A DNA stretch of 64,000 bases from Dendrobium chrysotoxum (Eukaryota > Streptophyta > Magnoliopsida > Asparagales > Orchidaceae). The notes below the pieces were generated by a model. It was not told the DNA's origin and made no database searches. It saw nothing but the letters and a program-made list of their open reading frames with translations. Below are positions 1 to 11,419 of the stretch, piece by piece. The first letter of the stretch is position 1. Every line of letters starts with the position of its first letter. Made by a program: the position numbers and the translations under genes. The DNA is taken from contig CM034315.1 in the NCBI GenBank assembly GCA_019925795.1, forward strand, positions 9,486,001-9,550,000, written 5' to 3'.

Positions 1-876
1 CCTCCACCATTCACGTGGACCATGAATTTTCTGAGCAGGAGGGACTTGATGCGGTGCTGTAATAGCATAAGGAGAAGAGCATCATACCACACAATACAAC
101 TACGCGCATGGCCTCACGCTCTGCGCAGTCGTTCTGTTTTACTTGTTTCTCATTATTAGTTTTATATAATATTTTACTTAATTGCAATATTCTATTTCTA
201 TAAGAAAGAAGAAGTGCATTTACCATACATAGTATTTGTCGCTAACGATAGCATTTTTAACTTATTGCCTCCATTCTCTTGAGATAGAAATCAGCTTGGG
301 TTTCTATTCATCTAATCGTTCTCTTAGTTCCCAATTGATTAATTGATTGTGATGTTATTAAAAATAAATATAAATTTTAAACTTTGTAAATATTTTTAAT
401 ATATCTTAAAATGTATTGAAATATGTTTTTAAAGATTAATAGATGTTAGAAAATATTTTTAATAAAAGTTCTCTTTTAGTTTCAAATTGATTAATAGAAG
501 TTAGAAAATATGTTTTTAAAGATTGTGATGTAATAAAAAATAAATAAGAATTTAAACTTTATAAATATTTTTAAAATAGCTTAAAAAGGAATGATAATGA
601 TTTTTATCATTACCAATAAAATAGATAATTATAAAATCATTATTTTCAAAATATATTTTTTTCTACTTACCATAAAATAAACATTCAGCAAAATTTTCCA
701 CCAAATGACATAATGACAATGCATGAAAATGATTTTATATAGTTAATGCATCGTCTACAGAACCAAAAGCTATGGCAGCTTAAATAAATATAAATTTCCA
801 TAATAAGAATACTTGTTCCTATCATAAAAATCATCCCTTAGAATAACAATAATAAAGTCTCATCATAAATAGTCAA
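1..876. other. AT-rich flank with a diverged direct repeat
   Basis: No gene seen. The stretch is AT-rich. A unit of about 67 bp at 348-414, starting gattgtgatg, recurs in diverged form at 521-588, a direct repeat spaced by about 174 bp. The short open frame at 11-226 has no recognisable content. Confidence 0.5.
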
Positions 877-2427
877 TTATGCCGCACCGACATGTACAAC
901 CTCATTGGGGATGAACTTTCCCCAAAATAAATGCTTCTTCCATACAAATATCATTTCTTTGATCGCCACATTCTTCATCTTCGGAAAGAACAACCAAATG
1001 AATGTTGTCATTATGATAACAAAACCAACAAAGAAGTAGAAGAGTCCGAACTTCATGTGGCAAAGCATGTTAAGGAACAGTTGAGCGATTATGAATGTGA
1101 AGAACATGTTCACAGACACATTGATGCTCTATCCAGCTGACCTAGTCTCTAGTGGAAAGATCTCTGATGGCACAATCAACTCGAGCAGTCCCCATGACCA
1201 TGTGAATGCGCACACATAAATGCAAATGAAAGCCACCACTAAACCGGCGTAGCTGTTTAACTATTTTATGTGCACGCCAGTCACTCCAAACCTAATGCAA
1301 TGAGCGTGCCCAAAATGATCTGACATATGAACATTTGAATACCGCCTTCTAAAAATAGATTGCATCGCACCAGCTTATCTATAGATGCAATTGATACGAA
1401 TGTGGTAACCATGTTCACTGTGCTAGTAATCACAGCTGACATGAGTGAAGCATGGTCGCCGAAGCTAATAGTTTTGAATAGCTTGATTGCCGAAGCTAAT
1501 AATTTTGAATAGAATAGGGGCGTAGAACATGATGATGTTGATGCCGATAAGTTGGTTGAAAACGGAGATGATTATTGACATGATGAGTTGTGGTCTGTAT
1601 CAGCGTTGTATGATATTTCTCCATGGGTGATTCATGTCCTTGGAGTCATTGCTAGTGATTACTAGGTCTTCATAATCCTCATCAACGTGATCTGTTCCTC
1701 ACACCTTATAGAGCATCACCTTGGCGACGGCCTCATGTCTGCGCTCAATTAGTGAGTTGGGGGTTTCAGGGAGTACAAAAGCACCAATGATGATGATGGC
1801 ACCAGGCACCGTGGCGAGGGCAAGGCTCACGCGCCAACCCTAACCCCCTTTGATTTGTACTGTCCAGTAGTTAATGAGATTTACAAACAAGATGTTGATT
1901 GTGATCATGATTTGGAAGCCGATGTTGAGCATGCCGCTGAGTTTAGAGGGAACCATCTCTGAGAGGTAGACGGACATAGATTGGTTGGCGAAGCCGATGC
2001 CGATTCCTAGGAGAAAGCAACCAAGGATTAGCATCAAAACATTCACTGCAATGCTGTTGATCGTTGCTTCAACTAAGAAGGTCAAGCCACCGAAGAACAT
2101 GGACCATTTGTGACTGAACACCCTTGTAACAGTCGAGGCGAAGAAAGAGGCAATAAGTGCAGCTAGATACAAGGATGACGTGAAGAGCGTTAAGAGCTCA
2201 CTGTTAAATTTACTATATTCATTGGTTGAGTGGCTCTCTTTTTCCTTGTGGAACACTGATGGGAAGAATCGAGCGAGAAAATAATCAATCGATGTAACTC
2301 CACCGGAGATTTTGAGATCATACCCAAAGATGAGGCTGCCGGTGGCAATGAGTGACAAGTTAGGAATACAAAAATTGTTAACTTGCCAGGGTATTCCTTC
2401 ACGGCCACTTTGTTGACTGTAAAGTTA
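877..2427 (-). pseudogene. Sugar transport protein (STP/MST hexose-H+ symporter) pseudogene, intronless
   Basis: The minus strand carries an almost complete but broken copy of a plant monosaccharide/H+ symporter of the STP family, normally a plasma-membrane protein of about 510-520 residues with 12 membrane helices. Recognisable blocks in order are KEYPGKLTIFVFLTC near 2420-2360, then after a frameshift near 2355 FGYDLKISGGVTS, LLTLFTSSLYLAAL, and GFANQSMSVYLSEMVPSKL. After a further frameshift near 1843 come LALATVPGA and ETPNSLIE. Near 1220-1140 are VVAFICIYV, WSWG and VPSEIFPLETRSA. The C-terminal block NVSVNMFFTFIIAQLF...FWGKFIPNE ends at a stop at 877. At least two frameshifts and several in-frame stops disrupt it, for example after KVMLYKV near 1700. 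The whole coding span fits in about 1.55 kb, leaving no room for introns, which suggests a retrocopy. No clear poly(A) tract follows the stop. Identification as an STP relic is secure; the parent paralogue is unknown. Confidence 0.9.
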
Positions 2428-2429
2428 AA

Positions 2430-3485
2430 ACTCAACCCATGACCCCCCCCCATACTACCCATAGTGTCCCTCATGTAACCTCTCACTCGTCTCAATAGAA
2501 AACCCCCCACACATGACAAAATAGAGCCCAAGCATTCAAACTCTGGCGCTCTCAGAACTGAAGAAAAAAAAAAGAGACTTACATAGATAGAAGACAGAGT
2601 TCGACCTTTAGACTCGTGCTCTTCATCGTTGACTCGCCATCACGACACTGGCCAACTCCTGCACCCGCTGACTCTACCTCGTAGGCCAACTCCGACTTTC
2701 CATGCTTCCTTCTTTCAGCCCAAAGCTGACCGAACCACGTCGTCTTGACGTCTCCACTTCGGCCGAACCAAGCCGACCTAACTCATACACCCGCCGACTC
2801 TACCTCATCGGGCCAACTCTGATCGTCGTAGCCCATCCAAATCCGTCGAAGCCCTAGCCGAAGCAACACGCCAGCCCGACCACCAGCGGTCAATCCCGAC
2901 ATCTGGTCCGTCGATCCCACGAAACCTCATGCACCTGCCAATTTCGATAACATTGGCCACTGCCTCAGCCGCAGAGCTAAATCCGACACCGCCGACTAAG
3001 GACCCCGCCTGACTCGCCACCGACCAAGCTACCGAGCGCCCTAGCTCATAACACTTAGATTTAAATAACTCCTCGCATAGTGCATTTTAGAAAGCAATTT
3101 TATTCCCCATGAATGCTCTTCATTCGTAGTACCCATGTTTAAAAATTCATCGGATTCTATCGTGGGGATGAATTCTGTCGTGTGGATTGAGAGAATGAAA
3201 CGAATTATCATTTTAAGGTTCAGTTTATGTAACTTTTGAGTTACGTACGATCAAAACCGTTGATCTTATGATCAACGGTTCAAATCTCGCCACTCCGCGG
3301 CTCATTCTGACTGCAGATCTCAATCCCATGGTTAATTCTATCGTCCAGTGCAATCTAGGCCATCCATGCAAACTGCAGAGGATTCGATGGCACAGCGCGT
3401 TACGAACTCGGATAAGTCAGTCGCCGCGTCGTCAGCGCAATCATTGCCAATGATTGGAAAACACGTCCACGGTTTGGGGCAGTGA
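2430..3485. other. Intergenic, C-rich repeats and a hairpin
   Basis: No convincing gene. Between 2640 and 3050 the plus strand is C-rich, and a segment of about 35 bp (gactctacctcgtaggccaa type) occurs twice, near 2667 and near 2792. A near-perfect hairpin lies at 3255-3280 with arms AACCGTTGATC/GATCAACGGTT and loop TTAT. The short open frames here (for example 2805-3020 minus and 3268-3453 plus) follow from base composition and show no domain. Confidence 0.45.
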
Positions 3486-4595
3486 ATCAGAGCGCGCCAC
3501 ATATACCCGCTGTCATTATTAATTAATAATTAGTTTTAAACTAATTTAAATTGTTTTAAAATTATTTTAAAATTAAAATATTAGTATAATATATTATTTT
3601 GTTCAGAAAATTATTACCTTTAATTTAAAAATAAAATTAGCTTAAGATAACTAGTACATTTTAAAATTATTTTAATTATCAAATATCTTATATTTTAAAT
3701 TATTAGTTAATTATAAATTAATAAAATATTTTATAAAATTTTAAATCTTATTTTAAAATAACATTTAATTATTTTAGTAAAGTATTTATTGTATTTTAAT
3801 TTAAAATTAATTTAATATTCCATTTTTTAAATAATTACCTTATATTATTAAATAATATGTATTTAAGTAATATTTATCAATATTAATTATATTAAATAAT
3901 AAAGAAAATATTTTTTATAAAATTTAAAATTTTATTTTTATTGTTTTAGAGAAATATATGCTATATTTTGATTTTAATTTTAATTTAATTTGTTATTTAG
4001 TTATTTTAAATAATTAATCTATTTTATCATATATTAATATTTAAATAATATTTATTAAAAATCAATTATTTTTAATAAAAAATAAGTATATTTTTACTTA
4101 TTTTTGAAAAATCAAAGAAATATTAATTTAATTACCTAAATTAAAATTAATAAATATTTTTCTATTTTAAACTTTTTTTAATTAATTATTTATTTAAATT
4201 ACTTAATTAATAATTAATTACATTTAAAATTCAATTACTTTTAAATTTTATAAAAAAGTTATTTTTATTAATTACCTTTAAAATTTAGAAGCTTTAATCC
4301 TTAATTTGATTTAATTTAATAAATATTTTTAAATATTAATTTATTTAAATTATTTAAAAATACTTTTTATTGCTTTAAACTTCAAAATTTTATAACAAAT
4401 TCATTTTAAATCCAAAATTTTTGTATAATACCTTAAAGTTTTCAAAAAATTATGTATTTTATTTTAAATTTATTTTCCAATTTTAATAATTATTATTTTT
4501 CATTTATTTATTTATTATTTAAGCACTTAATTACTTAAATATTATTTAAATAAATAATATGTTAATTATTTTGAAATTAAAAAATTATTTTTAAG
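3486..4595. other. Extremely AT-rich block
   Basis: About 1.1 kb made almost wholly of A and T, dominated by ttaaa, attta and aataatt words. No open frame and no clean tandem period. It could be decayed transposon sequence or a matrix-attachment-like region; the sequence does not decide between them. Confidence 0.6.
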
Positions 4596-6238
4596 CCTCG
4601 CTCGAGTGACCCGTGGATCTCTCATATATATGCTTACTTATATACATGGAAATATTTTTAATCATATTATTTTAAAACTTATATATATTTATATATTTAA
4701 TATATATGTATTTTAAATTATTTTAAAATTATATATACTTTAAATCTCTTTAATTTTGAGAGATTCACTTATGAAAATTTAAACATGGATTATGCATGCG
4801 AATATCATTCATGGGGGGTGGATTAGTGAATGATTAGATTTCAATCATTCACTAATCGCATCGTTAAGAGCACTTAATTATTATTTTTATCATCTTTTGT
4901 ATGTGTAGGACGCACAAGCACTTAGTTTAGACTCTCCTAGAGCTAAGGACATGGTGTGTTTTTATTTGTGTTGCATTCCCCCTTATGTTACCCCAAGGGT
5001 TAATCCAAAACTCAATTGGAACCTACTTAACATAGCGACATCTTAAGGACAATAATTAAGGATCTGTCTAGTGAACTTAGGAAAATTATTGGAGCTAGAA
5101 TAGATCTCCGATTGACATGAAACATTAAACATTTAAACTTAGTGAAATCTCCTAGAATTTTCTAGAAATTTTTAGGACTCTTTAAAACTCTTAATTAACA
5201 AACCCAAATTTAACCTTTAATTAAGCCCCAATAAATTCAACTTAAATCTAAAAGTTACCCATAATATATCAAACTCTTTAAAATTTAATGCTTAATCTTA
5301 GAAAATTAAAGCCCCTTTAATTAGACTTCAATTTGAAACTTAATTTAATTTTAATAAAAAATCACCTTTTTAATTAAATTAAATAATTAAAATTATTAAA
5401 AATTCTAAATTTTCCCCAAACACTTGGGAATATCTCTTTAGGTCACTTCTGACCTTCGGGGGTGATTCCAAGCAGTTTGGAGTTGATTCGGATCAAAACC
5501 CTCAAAATATCCTTTATTAAACAATTTTAATAATTCACTAAAAACCCGAAACTTTGAAAATTCATAACTAATTCCAAAAAATTCATAACTAATTCTAAAA
5601 AATTCTAAATTAAGCAAACTAAAAGGAATTCAACTCTAATTAAAATCTAGTATTTATTAAAAATATCAGGTTTCCAGAAACCAACTTAAATAAAAAAAGT
5701 CAACTCTTCGGTCAACCGTAGTTCATTAACTAGGGCTCGAAACTTCTAAAATTCATAACTTTGCCTAGAAAATCCAAATCTAGCAAAATTAAAGTCTATT
5801 TACTCCTTGTAATCTTTAATATTTAATAAAAATACTAGAACCCTAAAACCTAACCTTTTTTTAAAAGTCACCTTTTGGACCCCTTTAACCTATCAGGTAG
5901 GTTGACCCCGAATCTTCTAAAGTTCCTTTCTTGCCCTCTAACCAACTCGGATCACAAAGAACTTGAACTAACTGCCTGATATAGGATCTACCCAAAACTA
6001 CATAAGCATACTGCACACACATAGAATTATTTGCTAGGGCACCACTTCTAACTTTAGGTTAGGCCCGGTGTTTTACTTTTTTACTTCTGTGATCGCTCTT
6101 GCATGTGGCACGTGTATTCTTTATTTTGAATTACTGTGAGTGTTTATTTTATTACTGCACTTTATATGTGATGTGATGTGCACGATAGATTACATATAGG
6201 TTATAGGCGATCTTGATACTAATGCTATTTTTTACATG
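4596..6238. other. Intergenic, retroelement-like AT-rich sequence with a perfect hairpin
   Basis: No gene seen. A perfect 15-bp inverted repeat lies at 4821-4835 and 4843-4857 with a 7-base loop (arms GATTAGTGAATGATT and its complement). From about 5000 to 6050 the sequence looks like noncoding LTR-retrotransposon sequence (short related phrases such as cttaattaacaaaccc and repeated aattc motifs), but no LTR boundary, primer-binding site or coding domain could be fixed. Confidence 0.35.
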
Positions 6239-6354
6239 TGGCCATGCTCATACAGCGCTAAAATAAAGGGAGCTAAAATCATAAATAAATTATATAATTG
6301 TTTGCTACAAGTGCTTTAGCCTCTTAGCTCCCAAAATAAATAAGAGCATGGCCA
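6239..6354. mobile_element. Small palindromic MITE
   Basis: A 116-bp element whose ends are inverted: the left end reads TGGCCATGCTC and the right end GAGCATGGCCA. Sub-terminal sequence is also inverted (gggagctaa on the left, ttagctccc on the right). It has no coding capacity. No matching target-site duplication is visible, so superfamily assignment (hAT-like is plausible) is open. Confidence 0.65.
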
Positions 6355-8097
6355 AGTATGGATGGCAATGATTAATTTTATTTTCATATACAACTGCTTG
6401 GAATTTTTTGTGAACTGCTTAGGATAACCATATAGAAGAGTCTAGATTTTCCTTTTAAATGATGTAATTTATAATTTGCAAAGTGTTGAGTTGTGAAAGT
6501 CTTCACAAATAGGGTATTTCAAACACTAGGAATCTAAAAGGAGAAAGAAGGGCCCCTCATAAGGACTTTCTTTCTCATTTAGGTACCCCTTTTGGGGGAT
6601 AAACCTTATAAAGATTAAAGGAGATGATCCGAAGGGAGACGATCCGAAGGGAGATGATCCATACGAAGACCTGAAGATGAAGACTTGAAGATGAAATGCC
6701 TTGCTTTTAGGACTTGCATCTTTCAGTAGGACTAGAATCCAGATTATTGTCGGTGGGGTTTGGCCACCATTACTTTTCTACAGACCCTGGATTGTACTTA
6801 TATGGCACTTGCCATGGACTTTTAGACTTTTTATTATTCTAATTATTTTATTTATATTGATTTTTTTATTTTATTTGTGCAGTAGAAATTATATGCTTTT
6901 TCTAGGTTTATTTCTTGCATGTGTGTAGCCTAATTTCATTAGGCTCTCTAATAACTAAAACTTTTTTTACTCATAACTAATATTTAAAGTTTTAAGAAAT
7001 AAATAATATTGAAACGTAATAATCTAGGGAATAGCCAGAACCATCCAGAGTCGCATGCATATCAATACATTTTCTCCCCCCTTTGCTATAAGACACTTCC
7101 CCGTCTGCTGGTAGAGTCCAGATAATCCGACCTATGAAGATGAGGTGCTGGATCTGGAGAAGTCTAGGCTTTCTAAAAAAAATTATTTTTATAAGCCTTT
7201 TTAAAAATTTTAAGCATATCTAATTTTGAAGCTTGAACTAGTATGCATTGTATTAGAAACTAATTAAATTAAAAAATTAATTGCATTAGCTTTAGGAGCA
7301 TTCACCCTACATAAGTCCAAGGCCAAGTAGAAAACTCTCTAGACGTTGGTCTTACTTCCAAAAACTCAGCCTCCCACCCATCTTTCATAAAGACTGGACA
7401 GCATGAATTTTATACGACTAGGTGGTTAGCTGGCTTTCTTTTTCAAACAGGATATAAGCCTAGGATGCATTAATTAGGACACGGGTGTTAGTGCTGTGTG
7501 TAAAACACTAAACCTACCTTAGATCTAGGATTCAAGGCTACTACATTCGGTGTCTCGTAGTATGCCTCATCGGTGGGTAAGTCCCCTATTCTTCAGGGGC
7601 TATAAATCCCGCCTATCTATGTCACATAGATGACGATACTTCCATCCTTCTTCATATATGCTTTGAGTACATTGCTTATTTATTTTCTCCAGTTTCTTCT
7701 CACTATCCTAGTCCCTTCGGGTGTTAGTGTGAGCCGTGCATATTAACTAAACCCACTTTGAACCCTTCTTTCCTTTTGAGTAGGACTTCCTAGTCTTCGA
7801 CCTATATGATATTCCCAATTTGGAAAGGATAATGTAGGATCCTTAATCGAGAGTCTTCTCAGGCCCCGGCTTGAGATATAATTAACCACAGGGGCTTACG
7901 CCCATGTGAAACTGAATTCCACCATCAAATAAACCCCACTCGAGCTGATGTATCGGGTGGGGGAAACATGTTGTTCCGATCAGGTCGTGTATATTATTAC
8001 CCATTGAGTTGCGTTGGCGAGAGCCGCTATCCTCAATGGTTAATCGTATGTACGATCTAATATGCCCTCTCATTGGCCCGCTTACGAAGAGCATAAA
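6355..8097. repeat. Retroelement-like intergenic sequence with a 15-bp tandem triplet
   Basis: No gene. Three tandem copies of a 15-bp unit (gagatgatccgaagg and variants) lie at 6621-6665. The stretch 7800-7920, with ttaaccacaggggcttacgc, is related to 10060-10130 and to 22905-22970, so it belongs to the same LTR-retrotransposon relic family. No gag or pol domain could be read. Confidence 0.4.
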
Positions 8098-10316
8098 TGT
8101 CACACCCTAGTTTGGCCCACCCCTTTATAGTCAATCTAGAGTATAACAGAGAATGAAAGAAATCTATTTACTCGCGTAAGACTTCAGTATATCAAACTCC
8201 ACACTTAATAATATGAAGCATATAATGTACCTTAAGTAACATCAAATATAATCAAAGTAAATATAGAGCTTTACTAACACTTTTAAAATTTACTTACATA
8301 CCCAACAGTCTACACAGTTATCATTCAGATCTCTTTTTAGCTTTCTATAAATGTTCATTTATTCCTATTTTTTTTTATTTTAAGCATTTTGACATCTAGA
8401 AATCAATGTACAAATTGTATCTGTATAAATACTAAATGCATAACTATTTAAAATTTCTAGATCAGTAATGAAAACTAAGTTAATTATTAAGTTATATTAG
8501 TAGCTATCATTTATTTTCATTATTTTATTTTATTTGTACTGTAGCTTTTCCACTTAGCATAACATGCAAAGGATTTGATGAGATCTGATGGATGGAATTA
8601 GCTAAAGGGCACTAGTGGATTTAGATATATATTAAATTAATATATAGTGGAGGGTTCTTGCCTTAAGCTCTTCATTTCATCTCAATTTTTCTACCTGATA
8701 AAAACCTCTGGAGCTGAAACGGACGGGGAGAAGTTGGGAAGAAATTGTTGATGCTAGAGGCTGCTGGAGAAGAAAATAATTCAGCAACTAAGGTAAGAAA
8801 TTAGATAGATGCTGGAATTACGTACTGTTTGCTGGAATTAAGTTTGGTTAGCTGAAAGCTGCTGGAATTAAATGTCGTTTGCTGAAATCTACATGAACAT
8901 GTTGATGTGATTGAAATTCAGGTGCAGCAAACAGTTGGGAGCTGCTGTGTGGTGAAAATTCAGCTGTTGTAGACTGTTGTGGCTGCTGTAGGGGAAGACA
9001 ATTCAGCAAAAATACGGTAAAGAAATTATATAGATGTTGTAATTAATGTCTAAACATGTTATTTAAGCCATATGTTGAGGAATAAGCCTGCACGAGTAAA
9101 GGCGAAAGACCTGACAAGGTAAACCTATACTCTCAATTCTAGAAGTTGGGAATATAGACCCAACCCTGACTGAGAGAGTAGCTTCAATTCTAAAAGTTAG
9201 AAAGCTGGACCCAACCTTGAATTGGAAAGCTAAAAAGGTGCAAAAGCTTATAGCCATTATATGACTTATTTTAAACATGTGTAACAGATAGCAAGTTGGA
9301 AAGAAATGATATGAATTTCTTATGATCAGTATGCAATTTTAATCTATTTTAACCATGTGATTAATAATTGTTAAATAATGTAATTATTATTTCTTATACA
9401 TTGCTTGTATATTTCATTGGGCTATAGCTCATTAGTAGTTATTATACTGCAGGTAAGGGAGAGGAGCCTGTAGGGCATTAAAGGGGTGAATGTTCTTTTT
9501 GGGTGTACATATGTTTTGGATGTATGAATATTTTGGGTATTATAGTAAAGGTCTACGATCGTCTTGTCCTACGGGATAGTACTGAAGTACCCTTTGCACT
9601 CTATCCCCCGCTAAGCAGATCCCTTTCATAGGTCCACACCCATATGTTCCCTAATGGCTTCAAACCCTTGAGTAATGAATCATATGATATATTCGATAGG
9701 AATAAAGCCCTCTATCAACTAAGGTGGATTCAAATCTATCCCCTTAAACACCACCCCAGGTCTACAAGATATTTTTTGATGAAGCAACCCATGGTTGTCG
9801 ATAAGGTGCATTCGATCAGGTTGGGTTGACTACCTCCTCTGACTAAGTAGACTATGGAATATGATAACTCGGGATGACAGAATCATGAGAACTTGATCGA
9901 GCTCATCTTCATTCCCCCACAACCAGTTTTAAGTTTATGGTGATAAACTTTAAGTTTCAAACTACAAAATTCTTATCCCAAATTCAAACCCTAAAATTAT
10001 TGCTATTATACGCTAGATTTATAACCTATGCGACCTCTTTAAAGACTAGCCTTAATTGAAAGTTCTCTCTTATTATTAGGAGGGATAATTAACTATAGGG
10101 GCTTGCGCTTATAGAAAACTAGAACTCAGATCATAAAGTCCTCAGAAAATGAGAGTGAAATCTCTGTGTAGTGTCTTATCTAAAACTTAATTTGCCTTCT
10201 GAAAATTCACCCGAAACCTGAGCTCATTAAAGGTCTCTGCCATCATACACTAATAAGAAAAGAGATCAGTGCAGAGAGGCTGGGAGCGAACGACAATTGA
10301 ATTTTCGGAGCCCACA
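8098..10316. mobile_element. LTR-retrotransposon relic (Gypsy-type LTR candidate)
   Basis: The left edge TGTCACACCC at 8098 is typical of plant Gypsy LTRs. The segment contains ctgcaggtaaggg near 9450, also common in such LTRs, and may end at gagcccaca near 10316. The last 0.5 kb (about 9830-10316) matches the fragment at 22680-23127 inside NOV intron 6. There are short internal duplications at 9120-9235 (about 50-bp unit) and 8805-8880 (gctggaatta repeated). No target-site duplication was found, so the exact ends are uncertain. No coding domain. Confidence 0.45.
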
Positions 10317-10477
10317 CACTTCGCTCGCCATTATTATTGATATGGATGTACGGGACTTTAATTTTGTATAGTAATTAAATCTATCGCTAACCAAAACAAA
10401 ATAAAAGAATTATAATGGAGGTGTGAGAGGAGATAACAAAGTAATTGATTTCCGGGAAGTAATGATCGATGGATGGA

Positions 10478-10745
10478 ATCTTACGCTAATTGCATTCATC
10501 TTATTGAACCACTCGATTTGACTATAACTACACAAGATTTGGAGACTATTTGATACTTAAATTAAAATCCATTGTTTTTTTAATGTATTTCAAGTGCATG
10601 ATTGTAATTCATTTGGACTTCTATCAGATCACTTTTGGTATTGTTAAGTTTATCTTGTCAAACTGTTCAATTCAATTATAAGTTTATTTAAATCAGAATT
10701 TGAATGATTCTAAATTTAATTCTAGAAAATTTCAATTAAAATATA
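10478..10745. repeat. Dispersed repeat X, copy 1
   Basis: This segment, with phrases such as gactataactacacaag and ggagactatttg, recurs near 43985-44330, 47200-47520, 51425-51500 and 52125-52400. The copy at 52125-52400 is its segmental-duplication partner. The 47-kb copy is the least AT-decayed. It is probably part of a noncoding retroelement or LTR. Confidence 0.6.
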
Positions 10746-10756
10746 ACCTAAAAATT

Positions 10757-10880
10757 TGTGGGACAGCCTTCTTACTGCTTTCTAAAGCAACTTTTTAGTA
10801 TGAACATGTATTGAACTATAAATATTTGTACTAAAAAATTGATTTAAAAAGAAGAAAGAAAGCTGACCCAAACAAACCCC
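10757..10880. mobile_element. Tourist-like MITE, copy 1
   Basis: Member of a palindromic family of about 110-130 bp whose ends read like GGGCTTCATTTGGGAC with internal ctgctttttaaagcagctttttagta arms. Partner copy at 52405-52527 in the duplicated segment. Other members lie at 17080-17209, 21289-21395, 53817-53935, 57684-57750 and 61414-61522. Confidence 0.65.
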
Positions 10881-11202
10881 AAGTGTCACAATACACCACA
10901 AAAATTATAGCCAACAGCACAAAACAAGCACCATGATTTAATATACTTCATAGGCACATATCTAAGTCTTTCTGAGAATATCAAAAGAAGTAACATTCTA
11001 AAGGAGAAGTAAAGTATTGCATAATCTGACCAAAATCAAAACTTTGAAGAAGATTCTGTTTGAACTGTAGGTTTTCGGCGGCCAAAAAAAAAAAAACAGG
11101 AGAGAAATAAATTCCTCAACTCAGAAAATCAAGGGAAGGGAGCGTAAGGTAACTCCGATTCAGATCTAGGGTTTCTGTCGCATGAAAAATTGTAGAAATG
11201 GC

Positions 11203-11291
11203 AAAAAAAATTTGGACCATTTCTCGATTTATGTGTCATCCATGTGCAGGGGCCATGCTAATCCAATTTTATCAGATGCCTCCGAGGAGAC
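11203..11291 (-). pseudogene. U6 snRNA pseudogene lacking the ACAGAGA box
   Basis: The minus strand carries a recognisable plant U6 spliceosomal RNA. It starts with a GTCTCCTCGGAGGC 5' stem-loop (mutated from the usual GTCCCTTCGGGGAC), followed by GATAAAATTGG, ATTAGCATGGCCCCTG, GGATGACAC, ATAAATCGAGAAATGG and TCCAAATTTTTTTT. Between TTGG and ATTAGC the 15 bases that normally include the ACAGAGA box, which pairs with the 5' splice site, are absent. Two bases are also missing after GACAC. The AGC triad and the Pol III T-run terminator remain. Loss of the ACAGAGA box makes splicing function very unlikely. Confidence 0.9.
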
Positions 11292-11344
11292 AACATAGTG
11301 CAACGAGCAACCATTTAAGAAGAAAAGTAATTGCTACAGTACAA

Positions 11345-11356
11345 CCAATGTGGGAC
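11345..11356 (-). promoter_or_regulatory. Upstream sequence element (USE) of plant U-snRNA genes
   Basis: The minus strand reads GTCCCACATTGG, close to the plant snRNA USE consensus RTCCCACATCG. It lies about 54 bases upstream of the U6 start, near the usual distance. The TATA-like element expected near -30 is degenerate (ttaaatgg). This implies a DNA-level gene copy with promoter, not a retrotransposed RNA. Confidence 0.7.
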
Positions 11357-11419
11357 TATAGGCAGATATCATCTTATTTTACTGAGAATTTATTTTTAAG
11401 GTTTAGGTAATTTTTATTA

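Noticed and set aside
6701..6928. Hydrophobic 75-codon open frame
   Set aside because: AT-rich chance frame without start context, homologous motif or flanking gene signals.
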